In this document: one piece after another, positions 7,623-16,930 of the stretch
Layout: the number at the start of each line of letters is the position of its first letter
Position numbering within the stretch: the stretch's first letter is position 1
Source: Rikenella microfusus DSM 15922
GTDB taxonomy: Bacteria; Bacteroidota; Bacteroidia; Bacteroidales; Rikenellaceae
NCBI RefSeq assembly: GCF_000427365.1
Contig: NZ_KE386488.1
Location: forward strand, 2,515,882 to 2,579,881
Direction: 5' to 3'
Length of the DNA: 64,000 nucleotides
Notes under the pieces: generated by a model
Database searches by the model: none
What the model saw: only the letters and a program-made list of their open reading frames with translations
Told to the model about the DNA's origin: nothing
Program-made: the position numbers and the translations under genes

Positions 7623-10325
7623 ATGAGTACAGTGGACGAAACGGAAAATAGCAATGCCGGGACTGAAGAAACGGTCGAGGTAACAGCTGAAAAACACGGA
7701 AAATACGCGCAATTGACCGATGCGGCGGTCGCCCATCGGCTGACGGGGATGTACAAGGACTGGTTTCTGGATTACGCTTCGTACGTGATCCTCGAACGGG
7801 CCGTGCCGCACCTGGACGACGGGCTGAAACCGGTACAGCGGCGTATCCTGCACTCCATGAAGCGGATGGACGACGGGCGGTACAACAAGGTGGCCAACAT
7901 CATCGGTTTCACCATGCAGTTCCACCCGCACGGCGACGCTTCGATCGGCGACGCGCTGGTGCAACTCGGACAGAAAGACCTGCTGATCGACACGCAGGGG
8001 AACTGGGGAAATATCCTGACGGGGGACAGCGCCGCCGCGCCCCGTTATATCGAAGCGAGACTCTCCAAACTGGCTCTGGACGTGGTCTTCAATCCGAAAA
8101 CCACGGAGTGGATGCTCTCTTACGACGGCCGGAACCAGGAACCGGTCACGTTGCCGGTGAAATTTCCGCTGCTGCTGGCCCAGGGCGTCGAGGGGATCGC
8201 CGTGGGGCTGGCCTCCAAAATATTGCCGCACAACTTCATCGAATTACTGGAAGCCTCGATCGCCTATCTGCGGGGCGAGCCGTTCACGCTCTATCCGGAT
8301 TTTCCGACGGGCGGGATGATCGACTGTTCGAAATACAACGACGGGATGCGCGGCGGGGCGGTGAAAGTGAGGGCCAAAATTGCCAAACAGGATAAAAAAA
8401 CGCTGGTCATCAGCGAAATCCCTTACGGGAAAAGCACTTCGACCGTGATCGACTCCATTCTCAAGGCCAACGAGAAGGGGAAAATCAAGATCAAAAAGGT
8501 GGACGACAATACGGCGGCCAGTGTGGAGATCGTGGTGCACCTGTCGGGCGACGTCTCGCCGGACAAAACCATCGATGCCCTGTATGCTTTCACGGACTGC
8601 GAAGTCTCGATCTCGCCGAACGCGTGCGTGATCGAGGACAAGAAGCCGCTGTTCATCGGGGTGAGCGACATGCTGCGCCGATCGGTCGATAATACCAAAG
8701 GTTTGCTCCGACGCGAGCTGGAGATCCGGCTGGGCGAATTGAACGAGGAGTGGCACCTCTCTTCGCTGGAGCGGATTTTCATCGAGAACCGGATATACAA
8801 CTCCATCGAAGAGTGTACGACCTGGGAATCGGTGCTGGAGACCATCGACCGCGAGCTGACGCCGTTCAAGTCGCAGCTGCGGCGCGAGGTCACCCGCGAA
8901 GACATCGTGAAGCTGACCGAAATCAAGATCAAGCGCATATCGCGTTACGACGCTTTCCGGGCCGACGAGCTGATCCGGAATATCGAGGCCGAAATCGCCG
9001 AAACGGAACACCACCTGGCGACGTTGAACGACTATACGATCGCTTATTATCAGAACATCCTGAAAAAGCACGGCAGGGGCCGGGAGCGGAAGACGGAGAT
9101 ACGCAGTTTCGATACCATCGAAGCCGCGAAAGTGGTGGTGGCCAATGCCAAACTGTATGTCAATCGGGCGGAAGGGTTCTACGGCATCGGCGCGGGGATG
9201 AAAAAAGAGGAGTTCGTGTGCGACTGTTCGGACATCGACGACGTGATTATCTTCAACAAACAGGGGAAATACACCATCACGAAGGTTTCCGAAAAGGCCT
9301 TTTTCAGCAAGAATATCCTCTATATCGGCGTGTTCAAGCGCAACGATGAGCGGACGATCTACAACGTGCTGTACCGCGACGGGCTGAAAGGGGCCATCAT
9401 GATGAAACGTTGCGCGATCAAGGGAATCACGCGCGACCGGGAATACGATATCACCAAAGGGACTCCTGGCAGCGAAGTGCTGTATATGAGCGTGAATCCC
9501 AACGGCGAGGCCGAAACGCTGAAGATCTATTTCAAACCCCGTCCGAGGCTCAAGAAACTCATTACGGACCTCAATTTCGGTGATCTGGTTATCAAAGGTC
9601 GCCAGTCGCAGGGCAACCTGTTTTCGCGTTACGCTCTCCACAAGATCGTCCTGAAAGAGCGCGGCAGTTCGACGCTCGGCGGACAGAATATCTGGTTCGA
9701 CCACGACATCAACCGGCTCAATACCGAAGAGCGGGGCGAATTGCTGGGCGAATTTGCGGGCGACGACCGGCTGGTGGTTTTCACCAAAGACGCCCAGTAT
9801 TATACCGGCAACTACGATCTGGGGCAGCATTTCCCGGAAAATCTGCTGTTCATCGAGAAATACGATCCGGATAAGATATACACGGTGGTATATATCGACA
9901 AGGAGCAGGGGTTGCATTATATCAAACGTTTCCAGGCGGAACAGTGCGACCAGAAACCCCAGCAGTTCGTGGAGCCGGAAAACGAGTTCGTAACCATGAA
10001 CGACGACCGGTATCCGGTGATTCAGTTGCAGTACGGCGGAAAATACAACGGACGTTCGCCGGAGGTGGTGGATGCCGATGGGTTCATCGGGGTCAAGAGT
10101 CACCGGGCCAAAGGGAAACGGTTGTCCAACCTGACGCTGGAGGAGGTCGTGTGGCTCGAACCGTTGCGGAAAGATCCGGCTCCGGAGGCTTCGCCGGAAG
10201 GGGATGATCCGGAAAACGACGTTCCGATATCCGGGAACGAAAAAACGGCCGGAACGGTGGTCGGCGCAGAGGAGGCCGATACGGAGCCGAAAGAGGCGGG
10301 AAGCAATCAATTGGAACTGTTTTAG
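7623..10325 (+). CDS. parC: DNA topoisomerase IV subunit A
   Basis: 900 residues. The breakage-reunion core starts near residue 50 (YASYVILERAVPHLDDGLKPVQRRIL), with HPHGDASIGDAL and the catalytic tyrosine in AAPRYIEARLS (Tyr142), followed by a coiled-coil and a C-terminal beta-pinwheel region. The last ~60 residues are acidic and low complexity (PEASPEGDDPENDVP...). It starts 33 bases after parE. Some 900 residues is usual for Bacteroidota ParC and longer than E. coli ParC. Confidence 0.93.
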   Translation: MSTVDETENSNAGTEETVEVTAEKHGKYAQLTDAAVAHRLTGMYKDWFLDYASYVILERAVPHLDDGLKPVQRRILHSMKRMDDGRYNKVANIIGFTMQFHPHGDASIGDALVQLGQKDLLIDTQGNWGNILTGDSAAAPRYIEARLSKLALDVVFNPKTTEWMLSYDGRNQEPVTLPVKFPLLLAQGVEGIAVGLASKILPHNFIELLEASIAYLRGEPFTLYPDFPTGGMIDCSKYNDGMRGGAVKVRAKIAKQDKKTLVISEIPYGKSTSTVIDSILKANEKGKIKIKKVDDNTAASVEIVVHLSGDVSPDKTIDALYAFTDCEVSISPNACVIEDKKPLFIGVSDMLRRSVDNTKGLLRRELEIRLGELNEEWHLSSLERIFIENRIYNSIEECTTWESVLETIDRELTPFKSQLRREVTREDIVKLTEIKIKRISRYDAFRADELIRNIEAEIAETEHHLATLNDYTIAYYQNILKKHGRGRERKTEIRSFDTIEAAKVVVANAKLYVNRAEGFYGIGAGMKKEEFVCDCSDIDDVIIFNKQGKYTITKVSEKAFFSKNILYIGVFKRNDERTIYNVLYRDGLKGAIMMKRCAIKGITRDREYDITKGTPGSEVLYMSVNPNGEAETLKIYFKPRPRLKKLITDLNFGDLVIKGRQSQGNLFSRYALHKIVLKERGSSTLGGQNIWFDHDINRLNTEERGELLGEFAGDDRLVVFTKDAQYYTGNYDLGQHFPENLLFIEKYDPDKIYTVVYIDKEQGLHYIKRFQAEQCDQKPQQFVEPENEFVTMNDDRYPVIQLQYGGKYNGRSPEVVDADGFIGVKSHRAKGKRLSNLTLEEVVWLEPLRKDPAPEASPEGDDPENDVPISGNEKTAGTVVGAEEADTEPKEAGSNQLELF

Positions 10326-10454
10326 GCAGCCGGTGGTTCGGATTCAGGCGATTCCCGGATTCGGCCCGACGGGTTCCTGCGCGGCTGCTTGGGTGAGCGG
10401 CAAAGTATCTTCTCGGATGCAGTACTCCGGGAAACCCGGTGTAAAACGAAAATT

Positions 10455-10973
10455 ATGCTGATTTTTCTGATCGGATTCATGGGCAGCGGTAAGACCACGT
10501 TGGGTAAGCCGCTCGCAGCCCGTTTGGGCTATCGGTTCATCGACCTCGACAAGGCGATCGAGGAAGGGGAGGGAAGTACAGTCGGGGAAATCTTCGCCGT
10601 TCGGGGCGAAGCGCACTTCCGGACGCTGGAACACAAGTATTTGCAGGATATCGTCTCGCATGGCGGAGACCTCGTGGTCTCGACCGGCGGAGGGACGCCG
10701 TGTTTCGGCGGAAACATGGAACTGATGAATGCCAGCGGCGTAACGGTTTACTTCAAACTCAGCCCGGCCATGCTGGCCGACAGGCTGTCGGCCGCGAAAG
10801 TTTGCCGCCCGCTCCTGGCGGGCAAATCGCCGGAAGAACTTTTGCGATATATTGTCGATACGTTGGCCGTCCGCGAAGCATATTACGGTCGCGCCAATGT
10901 GGTGGTTGCCAACCCGTCGCGGGATGTCGCCAAACTGGTTGCGATTCTCGGGCCTTATCTTTCCCGTTCTTAG
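10455..10973 (+). CDS. aroK: Shikimate kinase
   Basis: 172 residues, typical for AroK. Walker A is GFMGSGKTT at the N terminus; FIDLDKAIE holds the shikimate-binding Asp, and STGGGTP and RPLL are the other family motifs. It phosphorylates shikimate at the 3-hydroxyl in the chorismate pathway. The frame is open 22 codons upstream, but ATG 10455 puts the P-loop in its normal place. It follows parC after ~130 bases and precedes a prenyltransferase by 9 bases; both later enzymes concern chorismate-derived products. Confidence 0.95.
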   Translation: MLIFLIGFMGSGKTTLGKPLAARLGYRFIDLDKAIEEGEGSTVGEIFAVRGEAHFRTLEHKYLQDIVSHGGDLVVSTGGGTPCFGGNMELMNASGVTVYFKLSPAMLADRLSAAKVCRPLLAGKSPEELLRYIVDTLAVREAYYGRANVVVANPSRDVAKLVAILGPYLSRS

Positions 10974-10982
10974 GTTATTACG

Positions 10983-11837
10983 ATGGCTGGAATAAAGGAT
11001 TACTTCGCACTGGTCAAGTTCGCGCATACCGCTTTTGCGTTGCCTTTCGCGCTGATCGGTTATACGCTGGGGGTAAAAGCCGCGGGGTTCGACCCGTGGA
11101 CGCTGGTCGCCGTACTGGCGTGCATGGTCTTCGCGCGCAATGCGGCCATGGGGTTCAACCGGGTGGTCGATCGCCGTTTCGATGCGAAAAATCCCCGGAC
11201 GGCAACGCGTGAGATACCTTCCGGAAAAATCGGCGTGAGGGCGGGCCGGTGGTTCGTCGTATTGAATTCGGTCGCGTTCATCGCCGTAACGGCCGTTTTC
11301 AATCCGCTGACATTGGCCTTGTCTCCCGTCGTGCTGCTGGTCGTGCTCGGTTATAGCTATACCAAGCGTTTTACGGCCCTGTGTCATTTGGTTCTGGGGT
11401 TGGGGTTGGCCATCGCGCCGAGCGCGGCCTATATCGCCGTGACGGGTACGTTGGCGCCGGCTCCGGTTGGGCTGTCGGTATTGGTACTGACGTGGGTATC
11501 CGGATTCGATATTATCTATGCGTTGCAGGATACCGGTTTCGACCGGTCGGAACGCCTGCATTCGATTCCGGCGGCATTGGGGGTGCGGGGGGCTTTGCGG
11601 GTCAGCGAGTTGCTCCATGTCGTGACCGTGGTCATGGTGGCGGTTGTCGGGGCACAGTTCGGGAACGGACCGTTGTACTGGATCGGTGCGACGGTATTCC
11701 TCGGCCTGTTGCTTTACCAGCACCTGATCGTCCGGCCGGACGATTTGTCGCGGATCGGAGCCATGTTCGGCCTGACGAACGGATTAGCGAGCATCGCTTA
11801 TGCGTTTTTCGTTATTCTCGGTCTGGTATTGGTTTGA
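10983..11837 (+). CDS. UbiA-family aromatic prenyltransferase
   Basis: 284 residues with eight or nine membrane helices. First Asp-rich motif NRVVDRRFDAKNPRTATREI (residues ~60-80, NxxxD...D) and second motif DTGFDRSERLHSIP (~180-193) mark the UbiA superfamily. The sequence resembles 4-hydroxybenzoate polyprenyltransferase annotations. Since Bacteroidota make menaquinone and not ubiquinone, a role in menaquinone synthesis by the futalosine route (MqnP-type) is a better guess than ubiquinone synthesis; this is inference. Adjacent aroK (9 bases) fits chorismate-derived quinone supply. Confidence 0.85.
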   Translation: MAGIKDYFALVKFAHTAFALPFALIGYTLGVKAAGFDPWTLVAVLACMVFARNAAMGFNRVVDRRFDAKNPRTATREIPSGKIGVRAGRWFVVLNSVAFIAVTAVFNPLTLALSPVVLLVVLGYSYTKRFTALCHLVLGLGLAIAPSAAYIAVTGTLAPAPVGLSVLVLTWVSGFDIIYALQDTGFDRSERLHSIPAALGVRGALRVSELLHVVTVVMVAVVGAQFGNGPLYWIGATVFLGLLLYQHLIVRPDDLSRIGAMFGLTNGLASIAYAFFVILGLVLV

Positions 11838-11961
11838 TTTTTCGGAGCTTGCCTGTGCCGATCGGTTCCCGGTCGTCGGGAGCGAACCGAAAATCGAATA
11901 TCAAGCGACTGACAGAATGGGATAAGGTCGTAATACCGAATCCACGGGAAAACCGTAGGAC

Positions 11962-12972
11962 TTACTCTTTCTTTTTTCCGCCCGTTCGTTTGGCGATGCT
12001 TGCCCGGATACGCAGTACGGTGGTCAGCAGTTTGCCCAGTCCTGCCGTAGCCGGACGTTTGTGCAGCCGGATCACGGCCCGCTCGCCGGCAGTGAAGTTG
12101 GCCCGTGCCAGCTCCCGTACCGCCGGCTCTTTCAGTTTTTCGTACAGGTCTGCGACGAAGGGATGCCCGGCTATGCTCGGACTGGAGCTGTGGCAAATGT
12201 ACAGCCAGTAGAATTTCAACCGCATCAGGGTCAGTTCGGGACGGAACCGGTCGGCGCATCCCGCTTCCCGGAGATAAGTTTCCGCGTAATCCGCCAGCCG
12301 GATATTGTATTCGATGGGAGTCGTGCGGTGGCTGATGGAACTCTGCCTTTTGACGTAATAGTACGCCGTGTAGCGGATATGTCCCACGGCCGGCCCTTTG
12401 GCCGCAATCTGGATATTCATGAGCTTGTCTTCGGCCAGCGATATGTCGGCCGGGTAGCGGAGTCCGTCGAACAGGCTGCGCCGGTACAGTTTGGCGTGCA
12501 GATAACCTTCCATCCGGTTCGTCAGCTGGTAACGCATGAAAGTGTCGCCGTCGATCGTCCCTGTCCACCGTTCTGGCCGTTCTGCGCGGTAATCCGGGCT
12601 GATTCGGATTTCGTCCGCGCAGACGATGTCGGTGCGCAGCTCCCGTATGCCCCGGTAGAGCGTCTCGACAGCTTCCGAAGGCAGATAATCGTCGCCGTCC
12701 AGAAAGCATAGATATTCCCCGGCAGCGGCCTCTATCGCCCGTTTGCGCACGGCCATGATACCGGCATTCGGTTGATGGATCGCCGCGATACGTCTGCCCT
12801 GCGCGGCATACCGGTCGATGATTTCGGCCGTTCCGTCCGTGCTGCCGTCGTCGATGACGATGATTTCCAGATGGGGATACGTTTGTCCGACAGCCGAATC
12901 GAGGCACTGGGGCAGGTAATCGGCGACGTTGTATGCCGGAATGATCAGGCTGATCAGCGGAGTTGCGCTCAT
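11962..12972 (-). CDS. Family 2 glycosyltransferase
   Basis: 336 residues. The GT-A domain opens with PLISLIIPAYNVADYLPQCL, followed by VIDDGSTDGTAEI and the metal-binding CFLDGDDYL (DxD-type) near residue 95. It probably adds a sugar to a surface polysaccharide or lipooligosaccharide on the cytosolic face of the membrane. The C-terminal ~100 residues are basic and helical without an obvious membrane helix. Nine bases separate it from the upstream glycosyltransferase on the same strand, so the two are likely co-transcribed. Donor and acceptor unknown. Confidence 0.9.
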   Translation of the reverse strand: MSATPLISLIIPAYNVADYLPQCLDSAVGQTYPHLEIIVIDDGSTDGTAEIIDRYAAQGRRIAAIHQPNAGIMAVRKRAIEAAAGEYLCFLDGDDYLPSEAVETLYRGIRELRTDIVCADEIRISPDYRAERPERWTGTIDGDTFMRYQLTNRMEGYLHAKLYRRSLFDGLRYPADISLAEDKLMNIQIAAKGPAVGHIRYTAYYYVKRQSSISHRTTPIEYNIRLADYAETYLREAGCADRFRPELTLMRLKFYWLYICHSSSPSIAGHPFVADLYEKLKEPAVRELARANFTAGERAVIRLHKRPATAGLGKLLTTVLRIRASIAKRTGGKKKE

Positions 12973-12981
12973 ATTAAAGGA

Positions 12982-14064
12982 TTAACGATTTCGATAGACG
13001 TCCAGCATTCGGGTTAGAAACAGGTCGTAAGAGAAACGTTCCTGCCACCGGCGGTAGCCCCGCTCGGCCAACGATTCCCGTAAGGCCGGGTCGTGCTGCA
13101 AACCGACGATCGACCGGCAGCACTCCGGAATGTCTTGCGGATCGATCCGGATCCCTTCTTCCGGGGTGATGACTTCCGCGGGGATATTGTCCGTGAACAG
13201 CACCGGTTTGCGGGCGAGCATGGCCTCCACGACCACCATCCCGAACGATTCGGGAACGAGGGTCGGTACGATGACGGCGTCCGTTTGCCGGAAAAAAGCG
13301 ATGGTATTTTCGACGAATCCGACGAATTTCACGCAATTTTGCAATCCCCGCCGGAGCGCCTCGTTTTTCAGAAAGACCAGATAATCTTCCTTTCCCTCCG
13401 GGGGATTCCCGGCTATGGCGAATACGATTTCGGGCGAGGTGTCCCGCAGGTTTTCGGCCAGATCGAGGATGAATTCGACGCCTTTGGCCGGCATGATCGT
13501 TCCGGCGAACCCGATGACAAACCGATCCGGCCCGACGCTTTCGCGCACATTTGTCCCGCCTGCGGTATCGTCGGGGAGGCGTACGCTGTTGGGGATGACC
13601 GTTATCCGGTCTGCCGGGATTTTCGGCGCGGACGAAAGGAAAACCTTTTTCGCCTGTTCCGATACGAAAACCAGCCGATCGACGTGGCTGTACAGCCACG
13701 GATAGTGCAGGCCTGTCTTCGCCGGCCTGCACAAATGGCGGGTCATCACTACTCTGACATTCAGGCCGTACAGTTTCCGGGCCAGTAACGCGGCCGAGGC
13801 GTGTTTGAAGATATGGGTATGGATGACATCGATACCGTTTTTCCGGACTAACCGGGCCAGCCGACGGATGGCTCCCAGGTCGTAAGGTCCCCGGAAACGC
13901 AGCGTAGCCGTATCCATTCCGGCGAATTTCTTCGCCAGAATATCGCACGGAGGAATCACGACGCTAACCGCGTGTCCGGCTTCGGAGAGGCTCCGGGAGA
14001 GTTCCCATACGTATTTTTCGCCGCCGCCCCAGCCTTTGTTCGGTACGATCTGTAAAATGTTCAT
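12982..14064 (-). CDS. Family 4-type glycosyltransferase (GT-B)
   Basis: 360 residues with the two-domain GT-B pattern. The N-terminal domain begins MNILQIVPNKGWGGGEKYVW, and HTHIFKHASAAL is the usual acceptor-domain motif. The C-terminal donor domain has VIGFAGTIMPAKGVEFIL, then PTLVPESFGMVVVEAM, the EX7E motif that binds the nucleotide sugar. Likely acts in cell-surface glycan assembly with the following GT2 gene. Substrate not identifiable. Confidence 0.9.
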   Translation of the reverse strand: MNILQIVPNKGWGGGEKYVWELSRSLSEAGHAVSVVIPPCDILAKKFAGMDTATLRFRGPYDLGAIRRLARLVRKNGIDVIHTHIFKHASAALLARKLYGLNVRVVMTRHLCRPAKTGLHYPWLYSHVDRLVFVSEQAKKVFLSSAPKIPADRITVIPNSVRLPDDTAGGTNVRESVGPDRFVIGFAGTIMPAKGVEFILDLAENLRDTSPEIVFAIAGNPPEGKEDYLVFLKNEALRRGLQNCVKFVGFVENTIAFFRQTDAVIVPTLVPESFGMVVVEAMLARKPVLFTDNIPAEVITPEEGIRIDPQDIPECCRSIVGLQHDPALRESLAERGYRRWQERFSYDLFLTRMLDVYRNR

Positions 14065-14089
14065 AGGCCGAAGTTAGGCATTTCCCGGG

Positions 14090-15736
14090 TTATTTCCGCC
14101 GGAACATCCATTTGAGGATCAGAATGAAGATCAGGATCGACGAAGCCCACAGCAGGAATTTGGCATAGGCCAGGTCGGAACGGGTGTTGATCAGCAGTAC
14201 GGAACCGATGAACAGCCCCACGAGAATGATGGCGTAGGCCATTCGGAAACCGACGTTCCGAACCGCTTTCTGGAGCATTTCGCTGTTTTCGAACCGGATG
14301 TTATGCCGTATCTCGCCCTGTTTGAGCTTGTAGAGGATTTCGCTCACGTCGCCCGGCAGGTTCAGCGCCAGGTTCGCGTAATTCTTGAGCGTCTGGTACA
14401 GTTCGCCCGCCAGTTTGCGCGGCGAGAAACGCTGCATGATGACATCTTTGGCATACGGTGTGATCAGCGGCGTGAACGGAATATCCGGATCCAGCTTTTC
14501 GGCCACCTTCTGAATAGTGGCCAACGATTTGACCAGCATGAAGATGCCGTTCGGTATCTGAAGCGAATATTTAGTAATCAGGTCGATGCACTGCTGGATC
14601 ATGCCTGCGTAATCCAGTTTGTCGATCGGCACGTGGCTGTATTGCGCGGTCATCTGTTGCAGGCTGAAAATCAGCTCGTCGCGTTTTTTGAAGAAGCGGA
14701 CGTTGCAAAGCGTGATCAACGAGTCGGCGATCACGGTCGGGTCGCGCCGCACGAATCCCAGCGAGATGTTGGCCAGGAAGTTCATGTCGCGCGGGGTCAG
14801 CACGCCCACCATGCCGAAGTCGATAAAGGCGATCACGTTGCCCGGCATGATGAAAATGTTGCCGGCATGCGGATCGGCATGGAAAAAACCGTGCCGGAGA
14901 ATCATCGTCAGCAGGGCGTTCGCGCCGTTGAGCGCGATTTGCTGCGTATCCAGCCCGTTGGCTTTCAGCACGGTCGGGTCGTCCGGCGTGATCCCCGTGA
15001 CGCGTTCCATCACCAGCAACCGCCGGGTGGTGTATTCCAGATAGACTTTCGGGATATAAACCGTCGGATCGTTTTCGAACATCTGCTGGAACCGCAGGAT
15101 ATTGGCCGCCTCGTTGTTATAGTCCAGTTCGCGGAGAATGCTTTCGCCGAACTCGTCCACCACCCCTACGATGTTGATCGCCGCCATTTCCGGGTAATTC
15201 TTGGCCAGTTTGGCCGCCAGAAACCGCATCAGGTAGAGGTCGAGCTTGATTTTCTGTTCGATTTTCGGCCGGCGGATCTTGACCACCACCGGCGATCCGT
15301 CCGGCAGCGTCGCGCCATATACCTGCCCGATGGAGGCCGAAGCCATGCACGTTTCGTCGAAAGTGGCGAACACCTTTTCGATCGGGGCGCTCAGTTCGTC
15401 CTCGATCAGGTTGCGGGCCAGCTGGTCGTCGAACGGCAGGGCGCGGGATTGCAGTTTTTTCAGCTCGTTGCGGAACCGTTCGGAAACCACGTCCGGCCGG
15501 TCGGCCAGTATCTGTCCGAATTTGATATATGTCGGCCCCAGATCTTCGATGGTCAGGCGCAGCCGCTCTTCGGTGGTATAGACCGGTTTGGACCGGCGGA
15601 TGCGCCGTTTACGGATGCGCCGGCCGAGCCACGTGCGGGCGATCAGCTCGTCGAACCCCTGGCGGATCAGTATCCCGGCGATTTCCATCGCCCGGTTCAC
15701 TTTCAGGTAACCTATGTAGATGTTGGTCAGTTTCAT
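14090..15736 (-). CDS. AarF/UbiB (ABC1) atypical kinase
   Basis: 548 residues. ABC1 kinase-like motifs: the KxGQ-type segment IKFGQILADRPD, the alanine-rich loop ASIGQVYGATL, the lysine in VVKIRRPKI, HADPHAGNIFI (catalytic loop) and FIDFGMVG (DFG-like). Two C-terminal membrane helices (~490-545) anchor it. In other bacteria UbiB supports isoprenoid quinone synthesis or lipid handling; the substrate is unproven. Its start codon overlaps the stop of the small upstream coiled-coil gene by 4 bases, a translational-coupling arrangement. Confidence 0.9.
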   Translation of the reverse strand: MKLTNIYIGYLKVNRAMEIAGILIRQGFDELIARTWLGRRIRKRRIRRSKPVYTTEERLRLTIEDLGPTYIKFGQILADRPDVVSERFRNELKKLQSRALPFDDQLARNLIEDELSAPIEKVFATFDETCMASASIGQVYGATLPDGSPVVVKIRRPKIEQKIKLDLYLMRFLAAKLAKNYPEMAAINIVGVVDEFGESILRELDYNNEAANILRFQQMFENDPTVYIPKVYLEYTTRRLLVMERVTGITPDDPTVLKANGLDTQQIALNGANALLTMILRHGFFHADPHAGNIFIMPGNVIAFIDFGMVGVLTPRDMNFLANISLGFVRRDPTVIADSLITLCNVRFFKKRDELIFSLQQMTAQYSHVPIDKLDYAGMIQQCIDLITKYSLQIPNGIFMLVKSLATIQKVAEKLDPDIPFTPLITPYAKDVIMQRFSPRKLAGELYQTLKNYANLALNLPGDVSEILYKLKQGEIRHNIRFENSEMLQKAVRNVGFRMAYAIILVGLFIGSVLLINTRSDLAYAKFLLWASSILIFILILKWMFRRK

Positions 15737-16035
15737 TTGCCGGCGATCTTTTCGAGGTTGGCGTTCAGCTTGTCGATGGCTTCCGTCAGGCGGTCGATTT
15801 TCTTTTCCAGCGCGGCCGTGTCGGCGCCGCCCGAACCGGTCAGCTGTTCGAAAAAGAGTCGCTGGTCCAGCATATCGACCAGACGGTCGATGCCGCCGGC
15901 AATGTTTTCGGCCGTTTCGGGCGAAGTGCCGGCTTTTTCTTCGATCAGCGAACTGACTTTATCCACGAATTTCTCCCGGTCGCTGGCCGCAGCGGCAATG
16001 GCGGCACGCAGCAGCAGGTTCATCGTACTGTTCAT
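15733..16035 (-). CDS. Small coiled-coil protein coupled to the ABC1 kinase
   Basis: 100 residues from ATG 16035 (an ATG nine codons upstream is possible). The first half is helical and alanine-rich; the C-terminal ~30 residues (DTAALEKKIDRLTEAIDKL) form clear heptads. It resembles phasin-like small helical proteins found next to UbiB in Bacteroidota. The 4-base ATGA overlap with the ABC1 kinase suggests coupled translation and perhaps a complex. No catalytic motif seen; function unknown. Confidence 0.75.
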   Translation of the reverse strand: MNSTMNLLLRAAIAAAASDREKFVDKVSSLIEEKAGTSPETAENIAGGIDRLVDMLDQRLFFEQLTGSGGADTAALEKKIDRLTEAIDKLNANLEKIAGK

Positions 16036-16059
16036 GATTAACTTTCTGTTAAAATTCCG

Positions 16060-16067
16060 CAAACTTA
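16060..16067 (-). promoter_or_regulatory. -7 box of the coiled-coil/ABC1 promoter (TAAGTTTG)
   Basis: The minus strand reads TAAGTTTG, matching TAnnTTTG, 24 bases before the ATG of the small coiled-coil gene. No clear -33 element. Confidence 0.45.
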
Positions 16068-16172
16068 AGCGTAATTCCGCGATTATGCGTTAAACTTGCA
16101 ATGACAAAATACCGGCCGGGCCCGGCCCGTCGTCGGTGCGCAGCCTGGTTTATGCAAATATCGGACAAAACT

Positions 16173-16871
16173 ATGAATTACCGGATATTGATCGTGGACG
16201 ACGAGGCGGATATTCTGGAATTTATCCGCTATAATCTGAAAAAGGAAGGATACGATGTCTATACCGCATCGGACGGGGAGGAGGCGCTCAGGACGGCGGC
16301 CGAGGTATCGCCGCACCTGGTGCTGCTCGACGTGATGATGCCCCGCATGGACGGTATGGAGGCGTGCCGCCGGCTCAGGAAGATGCCCCAGACCGAAGAC
16401 GCCGTGATCGCATTCCTGACGGCCCGCGCCGAGGATTATTCGCAAGTGGCCGGGTTCGATGCCGGCGCGGACGACTATATCGCCAAACCGGTGCGGCCGA
16501 ATGTGCTGGTGAGCCGGATCCGGGCGTTGCTCAAACGGGTCGACAGCGGTGCCGGTTCCGCGGAATCGCAGGAAGCGGAACCCGACCGCCGGTCGCTGAT
16601 CATCGACCGGGAACGTTACGTGGTGCTCAAGAACGGCGAGGAGATCGTCCTCCCGCGCAAGATGTTCGAACTCCTGGCGCTGCTCTATTCCAAACCGCAG
16701 AAAGTATTTTTGCGGGACGAGATATTCGCCGCCGTATGGGGCGACGACGTGGTAGTGGGCGAACGGACGATCGACGTGCATATCCGCAAGCTGCGCGAGA
16801 AGATCGGGGCGGACTATATCGTGACGGTCAAAGGCGTAGGGTACAAATACCAGGACATCCACGAAGCCTGA
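16173..16871 (+). CDS. OmpR/PhoB-type response regulator, no kinase alongside
   Basis: 232 residues. Receiver domain: acidic pair DDE at 9-11, phospho-acceptor Asp53 in LLDVMMPRMD, conserved Thr in FLTARAED and Lys105 in YIAKPVRP. C-terminal winged helix (~135-230) with ERTIDVHIRKLREKIG as recognition helix and VKGVGYKY wing. DNA-binding regulator controlled by phosphorylation. Upstream in-frame ATGs exist (e.g. 16152), but ATG 16173 gives the normal receiver start. No histidine kinase gene lies nearby, so the partner must be elsewhere; the regulon may include the adjacent cls. Confidence 0.92.
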   Translation: MNYRILIVDDEADILEFIRYNLKKEGYDVYTASDGEEALRTAAEVSPHLVLLDVMMPRMDGMEACRRLRKMPQTEDAVIAFLTARAEDYSQVAGFDAGADDYIAKPVRPNVLVSRIRALLKRVDSGAGSAESQEAEPDRRSLIIDRERYVVLKNGEEIVLPRKMFELLALLYSKPQKVFLRDEIFAAVWGDDVVVGERTIDVHIRKLREKIGADYIVTVKGVGYKYQDIHEA

Positions 16872-16913
16872 AACGGCTTTTCTTTGTACCGGCGGGAATA
16901 TCCGGAGGGAAAA

Positions 16914-16930
16914 AACGCTAACTTAGCGTT
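16914..16930. promoter_or_regulatory. Perfect palindrome abutting the cls start codon
   Basis: AACGCTAA-C-TTAGCGTT is a perfect 8-bp inverted repeat with a 1-base spacer that ends at the base before the cls ATG. It could be a regulator operator or a small hairpin limiting translation initiation. Function is inferred from symmetry and position only. Confidence 0.4.

Noticed and set aside
8244-10310. 688-codon antisense frame over parC
   Set aside because: Shadow of parC, caused by high-GC codon bias; no recognisable motif.
11920-11940. Short match GGATAAGGTCGTAATA to the end of repeat copy 2
   Set aside because: Only about 15 bases and no extended similarity; could be chance.
14303-16093. 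596-codon antisense frame over the ABC1 kinase
   Set aside because: Overlaps two well-supported genes and lacks family motifs.
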